A stretch of 51,591 nucleotides of DNA, taken from the NCBI GenBank assembly GCA_937893485.1, contig CALBJL010000219.1, forward strand, positions 1 to 51,591. The letters run 5' to 3'. Under the pieces are notes generated by a model, which was not told the DNA's origin, made no database searches, and worked only from the letters and a program-made list of their open reading frames with translations. The translations under genes and the position numbers were made by a program. Positions 17,545 through 26,145 of the stretch are shown one piece after another. The first letter of the stretch is position 1. Each line of letters begins with the position of its first letter. This DNA is from an uncultured bacterium (GTDB lineage: Bacteria; Bacillota; Clostridia; Lachnospirales; Lachnospiraceae).

Positions 17545-18557
17545 ATGAAAAACTGATAAATTGTAATCACCAATCCAATGATCAGCATCAGGTAAAAGCT
17601 CACGCCTCTTGTAATACACATCGAAGCGGTCACTCCCTGCGCCGTAAAAATACCACGGAACGCACGCCGGTACATCGCCTCTGTAATGCCCTGTGCACCG
17701 GGCACCGGCAGCATGTCGACTCCGATATAGACAGCCGCCTGCAGCCACATAATCGTCGTCAGGGACGCTCCGCTCATTCCCATTCCCCGGTAGACAACAT
17801 AAGTCAGCGCAAAAACCGTTGCACGCTGCAGCACCGTACCGAGCAGAACCACCACGAGATTCTTTTTATGTAGCTTGAAAAACGAGAGCGCGCTCCGGTA
17901 ATTATCCATAAAATGGTCTAACCGCTCTTTCCGCGATCCCGTACTGCTGAGCAGATGCAGCTTCACAGCCAGCCATTCCACCTTGCCAAGAAGCAGCCGC
18001 ACAACGGACGGCGTCAGCATGACCATGAGCAGACCGACAACCAGAAATCCATTGAGCACCAGCCCGAGCAGAAACAGGCGGTAATACCATGTACCCAGCC
18101 ACCCGCGCAGCGGCCCGTTCCAGAAAATGAGTATTCCGAGTCCGAACAGCACAAGCACCAGCTTATACATAAATGCCAGCATCATCAGCGCCACCGATGC
18201 AAACGACCATGAATTGCCGTCTTTTTTCAGGTAATACAGCTGCATCGGCTGTCCGCCGGTCGCCGACGGAGTAATCCCCGAAAAGAAAAAGCCGATAAAC
18301 GCACAGCACAGACAGCTTAACAGACTGCTCACGCTGCCGAACGACCGCAGCAGATACCACATCATAATGCCCTCCGCGCTCACAAAAAGCACCGCCATCA
18401 CGATTGCCAGAATAAGCGGTCCGGTCGCCATCCGGTGCATCGCCGCCTGTACTTCACTGAATTCCTCATCCCAGAACACAAACCAGAATGTCAGTCCCAT
18501 GATTGCCAGAAACAATATAATATTTACAACTAATTTCTTTTTCTTCTTCTGATCCAT
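17523..18557 (-). CDS. YbhN/AglD-family integral membrane protein (lysylphosphatidylglycerol synthase TM region type)
   Basis: The 344-residue polytopic protein has about eight hydrophobic helices and the motifs GFFFSGITPSATGGQP and PGAQGITEAMYRRAF, which mark the UPF0104/MprF-type flippase domain. Related domains translocate aminoacyl-phosphatidylglycerol or other polyprenyl-linked lipids. The synthase half of MprF is absent, so only the membrane domain is present. I use the ATG at 18557 (MDQKKKKK); no good ribosome site precedes it, and an in-frame TTG further upstream is possible. Its 3' end lies within the terminator of the convergent gene. Confidence 0.85.
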   Translation of the reverse strand: MDQKKKKKLVVNIILFLAIMGLTFWFVFWDEEFSEVQAAMHRMATGPLILAIVMAVLFVSAEGIMMWYLLRSFGSVSSLLSCLCCAFIGFFFSGITPSATGGQPMQLYYLKKDGNSWSFASVALMMLAFMYKLVLVLFGLGILIFWNGPLRGWLGTWYYRLFLLGLVLNGFLVVGLLMVMLTPSVVRLLLGKVEWLAVKLHLLSSTGSRKERLDHFMDNYRSALSFFKLHKKNLVVVLLGTVLQRATVFALTYVVYRGMGMSGASLTTIMWLQAAVYIGVDMLPVPGAQGITEAMYRRAFRGIFTAQGVTASMCITRGVSFYLMLIIGLVITIYQFFIKKHAHP

Positions 18558-18605
18558 GACGCATAATATAGCACACTTTTTCAATGGATGCAATAACGAA
18601 AATAT

Positions 18606-19514
18606 TTAAGCACAACTAACGGGTCTTTTGACTCCTGTCACCATTTCCCAGTGATCCAGCACATGCCTGCCGATCACCGGATCATACATTTTTCCGAGAT
18701 TGCGCTCGATCTCATGATAGCAATAAATGAAATCATGTGCCTTGCGATAGCAGCGGTTCGATGTCATCGCATCGATCGAATCACAGATCGCAATGATTCT
18801 GGCTCCCAGCGGGATTTCAGCGCCGGCAGCCCCGGTCGGATAGCCCTTGCCGTCAAAGCGCTCATGGTGCATGAGCACGATATCCGACAATTCGCTGAGC
18901 TTTTTGGACTTTCCGAGTATCTCTGCCCCAATCTGCGGGTGCTTTTTGATGCTCTCGAACTCCTCATTTGTCAATTTGCCCGCCTTATTTAAAATTGCAT
19001 CCGGCACACCGATCTTGCCGATGTCATGCAGATGTGCCGCAATATGGATCTTCTCCGTATCCGAAGCACGCAGCCCTAACAGCTTGCAGACCCGCAGCGC
19101 CATATCACTCACACGCTGGGAGTGTCCGGCAGTGTACGAATCCTTGGCATCAAGCGCACACGCAATGCACTCAATGATTTCATGATAATCGATCTCCGCG
19201 CCGCAGAATTCACAGATCGAATCGTCCTTGTGCGGCTCCTCCTCCACAGTTTCCACACAGTGCTCACAGCAGTCGATCCGGTACATATTTTTCCGGTCGA
19301 TCGCCCCGATCTCCTCTAGCAGATTGATCATGCGGTAAACAGTCGCCGCACCGATCCCGCTGTCGATCGCCGCTGCCTTATAATAGATCTCCTTACAGCA
19401 ATCACAATTCTCCTGCAATATCACATCCAGCAGAATCAAACGCTGCTTTGTGATGCGGCAGCCGATGTCCCGCAGCTTCTGGATGATGATCTCTTTTTGC
19501 ATCTCTGTTCTCAT
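18606..19514 (-). CDS. Fusion protein: Fur-type winged helix with HD-GYP domain
   Basis: Residues 1-75 match a Fur-family winged helix (GCRITKQRLILLDVI, then ATVYRMINLLEEIGAI). Residues 76-112 keep part of the Fur metal region, with HKDDSICEFCGAEIDYHEI giving the CxxC at 101-104. The normal dimerisation domain is then replaced by an HD-GYP domain (about 115-300): HSQRVSDMA, HLHDIGKIGVPDAIL with HD at 163-164, MHHERFDGKGYP with HH 216-217 and GYP 224-226. HD-GYP domains hydrolyse cyclic di-GMP or related dinucleotides using Fe or Mn. The gene has its own strong promoter with an operator across its -10 (19594-19609), suggesting autoregulation. Metal, ligand and targets are unknown. Confidence 0.9.
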   Translation of the reverse strand: MRTEMQKEIIIQKLRDIGCRITKQRLILLDVILQENCDCCKEIYYKAAAIDSGIGAATVYRMINLLEEIGAIDRKNMYRIDCCEHCVETVEEEPHKDDSICEFCGAEIDYHEIIECIACALDAKDSYTAGHSQRVSDMALRVCKLLGLRASDTEKIHIAAHLHDIGKIGVPDAILNKAGKLTNEEFESIKKHPQIGAEILGKSKKLSELSDIVLMHHERFDGKGYPTGAAGAEIPLGARIIAICDSIDAMTSNRCYRKAHDFIYCYHEIERNLGKMYDPVIGRHVLDHWEMVTGVKRPVSCA

Positions 19515-19593
19515 ATTTACACCTTCTTTGACTAAGTCTTAACGAAATGTCCTGATTTAATCACTACAACTTGGGTAGGTATTCTTTTCGATA

Positions 19594-19625
19594 GTTAGTA
19601 TACTCTAACCAATGTTAGATGTCAA
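19594..19625 (-). promoter_or_regulatory. Promoter and operator A of the Fur/HD-GYP gene
   Basis: On the minus strand TTGACA (19620-19625) is 17 bases from TATACT (19597-19602), a near-consensus promoter. The palindrome GTTAG-TATACT-CTAAC (19594-19609) covers the whole -10. A further GTTAG half-site lies at 19614-19618 within the spacer. The same palindrome, GTTAG-N6-CTAAC, is found at three other metal-related promoters in the window. Confidence 0.85.
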
Positions 19626-19673
19626 GAATGCATCTGTCCGAAAAATTCTCGCGGAGCATTTTGTGTGATAGGA

Positions 19674-19684
19674 ATTTCCTACTT
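19674..19684. promoter_or_regulatory. Third copy of the 11-bp motif seen at the metY promoter
   Basis: ATTTCCTACTT is exactly the repeat that brackets the metY promoter. Here it sits inside the near-palindrome TAGGAATTTCCTA, about 50 bases upstream of the -35 of the Fur/HD-GYP gene. It may be a site for the Rrf2 regulator. Confidence 0.45.
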
Positions 19685-19702
19685 AAATAACTAAGCAGCA
19701 AA

Positions 19703-19742
19703 AAACTGCCCGATCCCGCCCAGAATGGGATCAGACAGTTTG
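19703..19742 (-). terminator. Terminator of the flavodoxin-DUF3793 operon
   Basis: The stem AAACTGCCCGATCCC pairs with GGGATCAGACAGTTT (two interruptions). On the minus strand it is followed by a T6 run. It lies 11 bases after the DUF3793 stop. Confidence 0.85.
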
Positions 19743-19752
19743 ATATTGCGTC

Positions 19753-20316
19753 TCACGCACAGACAGTCAACTGTGCCAGACTCCGTCCCTGCAGAAATAC
19801 CTGACGGTATACACGGGAGCATTTGCTCATTTTATCAAATAAGCGCTGCGCATAAGCTGTATCGCAATAGACCTTCCACAACCCACAGCTCTTGCAGTCG
19901 CGTCCGCCATGCTCAATGAAGCCCTTCACATCCTCGAGCGGATATCCTAAGAATGCACCGATCTCATGGGGAAAACAGCTATTATGTGCGACCCGCTCCT
20001 TCAAATGATTCAGACAGCCGTCGACGCTGACATCCTCATATCCATACGGCTCGAGCAATTCCGATACACCGTTCTGTCGCAGTTCCTTTTCCAAATGACT
20101 CTGCCGATAGGCATAGATCAATACAGATGCCTCTCTCCACACTAGCGCTTCGACGTAAACCCCACGCTCATTCAACGTGGCATTTACTTCACGAAGTTCC
20201 TCTCTCGCCCGTGTCTCATCTGTATGAAAATAGCTGAACAGTCCGGCACTCTTGATGCCCGCCAGTGTCGGTGCACAATGTTCGATCAGTGCTTTTTCCA
20301 GTCGCTCCCCACGCAT
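19753..20316 (-). CDS. DUF3793 family protein
   Basis: The 187-residue soluble protein carries features I recognise from DUF3793: an N-terminal HCAPTLAGIKSAGLFSY, a basic middle VLIYAYRQSHLEKEL, and the cysteine-bearing FPHEIGAFLGYPLEDVKGF with GRDCKSCGLWKVYCD. DUF3793 genes are regularly linked to flavodoxins and iron uptake genes in Firmicutes, and here the gene follows flavodoxin by 25 bases. Molecular function is unknown. The CxxC and a third Cys may bind metal or a cofactor. AAGGAGG precedes the ATG. Expression should follow operator B. Confidence 0.88.
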   Translation of the reverse strand: MRGERLEKALIEHCAPTLAGIKSAGLFSYFHTDETRAREELREVNATLNERGVYVEALVWREASVLIYAYRQSHLEKELRQNGVSELLEPYGYEDVSVDGCLNHLKERVAHNSCFPHEIGAFLGYPLEDVKGFIEHGGRDCKSCGLWKVYCDTAYAQRLFDKMSKCSRVYRQVFLQGRSLAQLTVCA

Positions 20317-20341
20317 GGCAGCCTCCTTCTATCAATCAGGA

Positions 20342-20773
20342 TTATAATGAAGCTAACTGCTTTCCAAGTGCCTCACACTCAGCCAGTGCAGCCTCGTCAG
20401 GCATCTCCTGACAGATCAGACCCTCACCGTTTAATACAGTTGCGCCGCTGCCGCTCATGCGGTCTACCCAGTCACGCATCCACTGTCCGTCACCCCATCC
20501 GTAAGAGCCAAACAGCGCAACAGTCTTGCCGCCGGATACCGCCTCAGCCTCTGTCACGAACGGATCCATCACGCTCTCCTCAAGCACTTCTGCGCCCATC
20601 GCGGGACATCCCATTGCATAGCATTTTGCATCTGCGAGATCTGCAGCCGAAGCATCCTCTGCACGTGTCAGAACAGCCTCTTTTCCTGCTGCTGTGATTC
20701 CTCTGCCGACTGCCTCTGCCATTGCCTCTGTGTTACCTGACTGGGACCAGTAAATAACAAAAATCTTATCCAT
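20342..20773 (-). CDS. Short-chain flavodoxin
   Basis: The 143-residue protein has the FMN phosphate loop WSQSGNTEAMAEAV directly after the first strand, and the isoalloxazine-side loop GSYGWGDGQWMRDW. It is a small electron carrier that replaces ferredoxin when iron is short, a likely partner of the pyruvate oxidoreductase at 44360. It forms an operon with DUF3793 behind a promoter whose start site is covered by operator B, as expected for an iron-repressed flavodoxin. A GGAAGT-type site precedes the ATG. Confidence 0.95.
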   Translation of the reverse strand: MDKIFVIYWSQSGNTEAMAEAVGRGITAAGKEAVLTRAEDASAADLADAKCYAMGCPAMGAEVLEESVMDPFVTEAEAVSGGKTVALFGSYGWGDGQWMRDWVDRMSGSGATVLNGEGLICQEMPDEAALAECEALGKQLASL

Positions 20774-20881
20774 CCTGTTTTACTTCCTTTCCTATTCTGA
20801 TCATTCATTTCTTTGCTGCCTGTAGTATGTGCATATTTGCGCAGTTTACTACAAGTGTTTGGTTAGTCCTGTTTAGTTTTT

Positions 20882-20935
20882 GTTAGTCTTTACTAACCGC
20901 AGATACAGAATAGCATACCGGCAATCGAAAATCAA
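20882..20935 (-). promoter_or_regulatory. Promoter and operator B of flavodoxin-DUF3793
   Basis: On the minus strand TTGATT (20930-20935) is 17 bases from TATTCT (20907-20912). The palindrome GTTAG-TCTTTA-CTAAC (20882-20897) begins about 10 bases downstream of the -10, over the start site. A further GTTAG half-site is at 20862-20866 and a related TTTAG lies between, so several dimers might bind. Confidence 0.85.
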
Positions 20936-20965
20936 TATCGGATACTGATAGGGTTTCTCAACAAA

Positions 20966-20997
20966 ATAGGGAGCCCATATCACTATGGATTCCCTAT
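20966..20997 (-). terminator. Terminator of the P1B ATPase operon
   Basis: The stem ATAGGGAGCCCATA pairs with TATGGATTCCCTAT with one internal mismatch and is followed on the minus strand by TTTTGTT. It closes the HMA-DUF6110-ATPase operon just ahead of the flavodoxin promoter. Confidence 0.75.
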
Positions 20998-21012
20998 CGC
21001 AAAAAATTTTTC

Positions 21013-23082
21013 TTATAATTCTTTCATACTCTCAACACTGATGAGCAGAGTCGATGCATTGTGCAGCATCGCGGAAGTCGTCGGCTGGATCACGCCGCCG
21101 ACACCGAGCAGAATGAGTGCCGTGTTGATCGTGACGATCTTGCGGTAATTGCGGTCAATCCGCTTCATCAATGCGGTGCTGAGTCTCCGCAGACGCACAA
21201 TCTCATACAGATCGTCTGCTGCAACCGTGATATCTGCGATCTCGCGCGCCAGCTCCGCACCGTCGCTGATCGCAATACCTGCATCCGCTGCCGACAACGC
21301 CGGTGAATCGTTGACGCCGTCACCGATCATGAGCACACGCCGCCCGGCTGCCTTTTCGCGCTTGACAAATGCCGCCTTATCCTCCGGCAGTACCTCGGCA
21401 TAATACTCGTCCACGCCGACTCTGGCTGCAACCGCAGCCGCTGTCCGCTCACTGTCTCCGGTCATCATAACGATCTTTTTAAAACCTGCCTGATGAAGTG
21501 CCTTTACAACCTCTGCGCTCTCCGGACGCAGCGGATCTTCGATACAGATCACCGCCTCCAGTACGCCATCAATCGCCAGATACAGATGAGAATATTCCTC
21601 CGGCAGCGCATCAAAACGCTCCTGATATTCCGGTCGGATCGTACAGTGTTCATCATCAAATACAAAATGCGCACTTCCGATAATGACACGCTCCTCGCCT
21701 ACATAAGACGAGATTCCGTGCGCCACAATATATTCTACTTTCGAATGCATTTCCTCGTGGTCGAGTCCCGCTCTCTGTGCCGCCTGTACGACAGCCTTTG
21801 CCATTGAGTGCGGGAAATGCTCCTCCAGACATGCCGCCAGACGCAGCAACTCTTCCTCATGCATTTCACCCATCGGAACGACCTGCTTCACCGTAGGCTT
21901 TGCCTCTGTGAGCGTACCGGTCTTGTCAAAGACGATCGTCTCTGCCTCTGCGACCGCTTCGAGGTATTTTCCTCCCTTGACGGTGATTCCGCCGTCGCCT
22001 GCCTGCCGGATCGCCGAGAGTACTGCAAGCGGCATCGCCAGCTTGAGTGCACATGAAAAATCTACCATCAATACCGCCAGTGCCTTTGTCGTATTTCTCG
22101 TCAGAAGCCATGTCACCGCCGTACCCACCAAAGTAACCGGTACAAGCTGGTCTGCAAGCCGTGCTGCTTTTCCCTCTACCGAGGACTTGAGCTTTTCAGA
22201 CTCCTCAATCATCGTCACAATACGCTCATAGCGTGAACTGCCGCCGACCTTCTTTACACAGAAGGTAATCTCACCTTCCTCTAACACACTGCCGGCATAG
22301 ACATAACCGTCCTTTTCACGGTGTACCGCCAACGGCTCACCGGTCAGTGATGCCTGATTGACCATACCGTCACCGGATACGACCACTCCGTCAAACGGAA
22401 TGATATTACCCATATGTACGACAACCAGATCCTCCTCTTTCACCTGTGAAGTCTCGACTAACACTTCCTGATCACCGCTCTTGACCCACACCCTGGATAC
22501 CTGCAATGCCATGCTGCGTGCGAGATCACCGACCGATTTTTTATGTGTCCACTCCTCTAACGTCTCACCGATACCGAGCAGGAACATGACAGATCCTGCC
22601 GTGTTCGCATCACCACGCAGGATTGATACACCGATCGCCGTCGCATCCAGTACCGCTACCTCGAGCTTTTTATGTGCCAGACTGACCAGACCTGCTTTCA
22701 GATAATGCAGGGAATTCCATACCGTCCACGCGGCACGCAGCGGATACGGCAAAAGCAGCTTCCGCGCACAATGCCATATGATCTGGCTCGCAATCTTCTC
22801 TTTGTATTCACTATTTAATGCCCGTCCGGAATTTGACAAAACCGCCTCCGGAACTTCCACAGACTCATACCGGAATCTTCTCAGCGTCTGAATCAGTGAC
22901 GCGCGATCCCCGGAAAAGCAAACGCAGGCATCAGCCGTCCGTTCATAAACCGTTGCCTGCGTAACAGATTCCAGCGATTTCAGATAATACAAAAGCGTAT
23001 CTGCCTGTGTCACAGACATGCGCCCCTGCATCACATGAATTCGGATTCTGCCCGGAATCTCATGCTTGATCTCAAATTTCAT
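21013..23082 (-). CDS. P1B-type heavy-metal translocating ATPase with SCA in place of CPx
   Basis: The 689-residue pump has the actuator loop TGEP (247-250), phosphorylation motif DKTGT (386-390), nucleotide motif MTGDSERTAAAVA and hinge GDGVNDSPALSAADAG. The N-terminal 80 residues resemble an HMA fold without CxxC. The transmembrane metal motif, usually CPC or SPC, reads DFSCALKLAMP (about 341-351), with no proline between the key residues. Together with the flavodoxin neighbourhood this suggests a transition metal other than copper, possibly iron or manganese, but the substrate cannot be read off. It follows DUF6110 by three bases and ends at a terminator. Confidence 0.92.
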   Translation of the reverse strand: MKFEIKHEIPGRIRIHVMQGRMSVTQADTLLYYLKSLESVTQATVYERTADACVCFSGDRASLIQTLRRFRYESVEVPEAVLSNSGRALNSEYKEKIASQIIWHCARKLLLPYPLRAAWTVWNSLHYLKAGLVSLAHKKLEVAVLDATAIGVSILRGDANTAGSVMFLLGIGETLEEWTHKKSVGDLARSMALQVSRVWVKSGDQEVLVETSQVKEEDLVVVHMGNIIPFDGVVVSGDGMVNQASLTGEPLAVHREKDGYVYAGSVLEEGEITFCVKKVGGSSRYERIVTMIEESEKLKSSVEGKAARLADQLVPVTLVGTAVTWLLTRNTTKALAVLMVDFSCALKLAMPLAVLSAIRQAGDGGITVKGGKYLEAVAEAETIVFDKTGTLTEAKPTVKQVVPMGEMHEEELLRLAACLEEHFPHSMAKAVVQAAQRAGLDHEEMHSKVEYIVAHGISSYVGEERVIIGSAHFVFDDEHCTIRPEYQERFDALPEEYSHLYLAIDGVLEAVICIEDPLRPESAEVVKALHQAGFKKIVMMTGDSERTAAAVAARVGVDEYYAEVLPEDKAAFVKREKAAGRRVLMIGDGVNDSPALSAADAGIAISDGAELAREIADITVAADDLYEIVRLRRLSTALMKRIDRNYRKIVTINTALILLGVGGVIQPTTSAMLHNASTLLISVESMKEL

Positions 23083-23085
23083 CGA

Positions 23086-23397
23086 TTACTCTGCCTGTGC
23101 TTCCTCTGATGCGGGCACTTCACACAGATCATCCTCGCTCAGATCCTCCTGCATCGCCGCATTCTTTGCCTGCTCGCGCTCCTCGTTGATCTGCTTTGCC
23201 TCTGCTAAAATATCGCCTGCGTTCTCCTGGACAGTCTCAGCAGTCTTCAGCACACAATCCTTTGCACGTAATACAGCTGCGGTGCAGTTTGTATATGCTT
23301 TCTTTGCATCTGCGCTGGATAAAATTTTGATCCCGGCTGTTCCGAACAGCACACCACCTGCAAATAATCCTAATTTTTTTAATTTAAAGATATCCAT
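23086..23397 (-). CDS. DUF6110-like small membrane-associated protein
   Basis: The 103-residue protein starts MDIFKLKK, has a hydrophobic glycine-rich segment LGLFAGGVLFGTAGIKIL (about 8-25) and an acidic helical tail. I start it at 23397 because AGGAGG is 8 bases upstream; a longer frame to 23436 is less likely. Small proteins of this kind are commonly encoded beside P1B ATPases and HMA proteins in Firmicutes. A helper role for the pump is plausible but unproven. Two cysteines (in YTNCTA and AKDCV) lie in the linker. Confidence 0.75.
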   Translation of the reverse strand: MDIFKLKKLGLFAGGVLFGTAGIKILSSADAKKAYTNCTAAVLRAKDCVLKTAETVQENAGDILAEAKQINEEREQAKNAAMQEDLSEDDLCEVPASEEAQAE

Positions 23398-23526
23398 ATA
23401 TTTATCCTCCTGTTTCTTTTTTTGCAAGTCTAGCATTCTTTTTCCCCGATTTCAAGTGGGAGGAATGACTAACTTTTCTTTGGATTTAGAAAAATACTTA
23501 GATTTTATGCCGCTAACTTTGATTCA

Positions 23527-23787
23527 CTATTTCTTCCCGAAATATGAGAACAATCCGGTCTTTGTATACGGTTCTGTCTGCATTGAAATCATCATATATC
23601 CGGTCTTCTCAATCGCTGAGCGCAGCGCCTCCTCGTCGAGCTCCTGCTCCGCGATAATCTCTGTCGTTCCACTCCGATGTGAGGAAGACACCTTCTTCAC
23701 GCGAAAATCCCTGCGGATCGTATCATTTATATGACTCTCACACATGCCGCAGGACATGCCTTCGATCTCCAATGTGATTTTTACCAT
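23527..23787 (-). CDS. HMA-domain metallochaperone-like protein
   Basis: The 86-residue protein has a ferredoxin-like heavy-metal-associated domain with the binding loop GMSCGMCESHIN (CxxC at about 13-16), closing with a tail NEKTG-poor and ending FSYFGKK. Such proteins carry or sense soft or transition metals and often deliver them to P1B ATPases. It is the first gene of the operon HMA-DUF6110-ATPase and has operator C at its promoter. AGAGG lies before the ATG. The tail of about 20 residues beyond the HMA fold is unusual. Confidence 0.9.
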   Translation of the reverse strand: MVKITLEIEGMSCGMCESHINDTIRRDFRVKKVSSSHRSGTTEIIAEQELDEEALRSAIEKTGYMMISMQTEPYTKTGLFSYFGKK

Positions 23788-23848
23788 AAATACACCTCTT
23801 TCTAGTACATGTTTTTGGTTTTCCTGATTTTTGAATTTTCACCCATTA

Positions 23849-23873
23849 GTTAGGGTGATCTAACCGAATTATA
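23849..23873 (-). promoter_or_regulatory. Promoter and operator C of the HMA-DUF6110-ATPase operon
   Basis: An extended -10 (TGC followed by TATAAT, hexamer at 23868-23873 on the minus strand) has only a weak -35. The palindrome GTTAG-GGTGAT-CTAAC (23849-23864) follows after three bases and covers the start site. Confidence 0.8.
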
Positions 23874-23944
23874 GCACATTCGATGTGTGTATCTACCTAT
23901 TTTATTGATAATTTCTTTCAATAACAGCCTTCATTTTGTAGCAA

Positions 23945-23974
23945 AATGAGAGACTGTCTGCGCAGTCTCCCATT
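23945..23974 (-). terminator. Terminator of the oleate hydratase gene
   Basis: The stem AATGAGAGACTG / CAGTCTCCCATT (one mismatch) with a 6-base loop, then TTTTGC on the minus strand, lies 24 bases after the stop. Confidence 0.75.
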
Positions 23975-23997
23975 GCTGTATCATCGATAACATAAAA

Positions 23998-25968
23998 CTA
24001 GTTTTCGAGCATATAATCCTTGATCACGTGATGATCCCTGAGCACCTTTTCCACAACCGTGCCTTTGACTGCCTTCAGCAGTGGCTTTTTCAAAAGCCCA
24101 ACCGGTCCGGGCAGCTCAATTTCAAGCGGCGAACGACCATCCATCAGCTTCACGCTGGCATCAAGCAGCTCTCTGACATCATAAACGCTGCCCCATACCT
24201 CCGGCACACCACGGTCAACACCGAGCAGTCCGTAAACTGCCTCCATCGCGGTACGGACAGAATATTCAGTCGTGAAGATCGTATCTCTCGGAGTCTCTGC
24301 AAACTGTCCTAAGAATGCGAAATTGACACAGCCATCCGGAATAACATCCGGCCGGTCACCCTTTGCTCTGGGCATAAAGAACGCGGTAATATACGGCATC
24401 ATCGTCGGCACACAGACTGCGCTGTGCTCTGCCAGCTCCTCGATCTGGTCGGTCGGTACACCCAGATGGTACAGCCACTCCTCGGTGATCTCCTTACCGG
24501 TACAATCCTTCATCGGCTTCTTGATATAATCGCCGGGCACATCGGTAAATAAACCGTAAACCCATACGCAGACCTTATCCTTATCCTGATCCTTGAACTG
24601 ACCCTGACGGTTGATCGTCCAGCTCATCAGCCAGCTTGAATCCTGACAGCTCACGATACCTCCGGTAACGACTCTGCCACTCTTCGGATCTCTCTTGCAG
24701 ATATTCGTGATATAGGGAATGATCTTATCATCCAGTGTGGTGACTGTCGCAGATTCCCAGTTTGTCTTGGCGATATCGGAGCAGAATTTCTCGGGATGTC
24801 CGAACGAAGGATCCTGCTTTGCGATGTCTTTCCACAGGCTCCAGCAGCCGCTTGTGCGCACCTCCGCATCCCCGTTCGGTGCATGGTTCTGGTCGCCGTA
24901 GATCGTTCCCTCTGTGCAGCTTCCGTTTGTGACAAATACGAGGTCATTCTCCGTCAGGGTAATGCCTTCCTCGACACCTTTGACCCTGCACTCGATCGTC
25001 GTCGCCACTTTCTTTCCGTCGTGAATATCAAAGAGTACATTTGTAACCTCGGTATTGAACTGGAAGTCCACACCTGCATCCTCCAGATATTTCTTCATCG
25101 GCAGGATCAGTGATTCATACTGGTTGTATTTCGTGAATTTCAGGGCACTGAAATCCGGTAAACCGCCGATATGATGGATGAAACGCTGGAAGTACAGCTT
25201 CATTTCGAGTGCACTGTGCCAGTTTTCAAACGCAAACATCGTTCTCCAATATAACCAGAACGTAGAATTCAATACTTCCTCGTCAAATACATCCTCGATC
25301 TTCTTATCATACAGATCCTCGTCCTTTGTAAAGAACAGCTTCATGATTTCCATGCAGCCCTTCTGGCTCAGGTTAAACCTGCCGTCTGTATGTGCATCCT
25401 TGCCGCGGTCAACCGTTGCACGGCACAGGGAATAGTTCGGATCATGCTTATTCAGCCAGTAATACTCATCAAGTACCGATGCGCCCGGCTGCTCAAGGGA
25501 CGGAATGCTGCGGAACAGATCCCACAGACACTCAAAATGGTTCTCCATCTCACGTCCACCGCGCATCACATAGCCTCTCGTCGGATCAAAAATACCGTCA
25601 CACGCACCGCCTGCAATATCCATTGCCTCTAAAATATGGATGTGATCTCCGGGCATCTGTGCATCTCTCACAAGGAAGCACGCTGCTGCGAGGGATGCGA
25701 GTCCGCTGCCGACCAGATACGCATGCTTTTCATCGACACCTTCCGGCTTCTCCGGACGGGCAAATGCCTCATAGTTTCCGTTTGTATAGTAGATACCTTT
25801 GCTGTTTTTCTCATTTTTGCCACGCTCTGTATTGCGATATTCCGGATCTATATGCGCCTCTGTCACCTGCTTTTCCTGACGACTTTTCTTTGCCAGTACA
25901 GTTGCTCCTGCACCTGCCGCAGCAGCGATCGCTGCCACACCTAATGCTGCATAACTTTTCTTTGCCAT
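23998..25968 (-). CDS. Oleate hydratase (MCRA family)
   Basis: The FAD-dependent enzyme of 656 residues adds water to the 9,10 double bond of oleate and related unsaturated fatty acids, a detoxification typical of gut bacteria. Visible are the dinucleotide-binding stretch YLVGSGLASLAAACFL (about 84-99), FAD-contacting EAMDIAGGACDG, RGGREMENHFECLWDL, and PDVIPDGCVNFAFLGQF. The length is slightly above the usual 560-650. A hydrophobic alanine-rich N-terminus (about 5-27), followed by a charged linker, could be a membrane anchor and is not part of the catalytic fold. The gene is monocistronic, with a terminator on its 3' side. Confidence 0.94.
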   Translation of the reverse strand: MAKKSYAALGVAAIAAAAGAGATVLAKKSRQEKQVTEAHIDPEYRNTERGKNEKNSKGIYYTNGNYEAFARPEKPEGVDEKHAYLVGSGLASLAAACFLVRDAQMPGDHIHILEAMDIAGGACDGIFDPTRGYVMRGGREMENHFECLWDLFRSIPSLEQPGASVLDEYYWLNKHDPNYSLCRATVDRGKDAHTDGRFNLSQKGCMEIMKLFFTKDEDLYDKKIEDVFDEEVLNSTFWLYWRTMFAFENWHSALEMKLYFQRFIHHIGGLPDFSALKFTKYNQYESLILPMKKYLEDAGVDFQFNTEVTNVLFDIHDGKKVATTIECRVKGVEEGITLTENDLVFVTNGSCTEGTIYGDQNHAPNGDAEVRTSGCWSLWKDIAKQDPSFGHPEKFCSDIAKTNWESATVTTLDDKIIPYITNICKRDPKSGRVVTGGIVSCQDSSWLMSWTINRQGQFKDQDKDKVCVWVYGLFTDVPGDYIKKPMKDCTGKEITEEWLYHLGVPTDQIEELAEHSAVCVPTMMPYITAFFMPRAKGDRPDVIPDGCVNFAFLGQFAETPRDTIFTTEYSVRTAMEAVYGLLGVDRGVPEVWGSVYDVRELLDASVKLMDGRSPLEIELPGPVGLLKKPLLKAVKGTVVEKVLRDHHVIKDYMLEN

Positions 25969-26078
25969 ATCAATAACCGCCTTTCTTCATTCAACTGATT
26001 TTGTTACCTATGGTGTATTATTTCCTGTTTGTGAGTGTATGTTACATGGAATTGCCGATTTTCTCAATATACAAAAAA

Positions 26079-26110
26079 GGGCGGATGATAGGATTGCTAT
26101 TCATCTGCCC
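26079..26110 (-). terminator. Terminator of the AGCS symporter gene
   Basis: GGGCGGATGATAG pairs with CTATTCATCTGCCC (imperfect); on the minus strand a T6 run follows. It lies 36 bases beyond the stop. Confidence 0.8.
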
Positions 26111-26145
26111 CGATTTGTATAGATTACATATTCATTTTTGCTATA

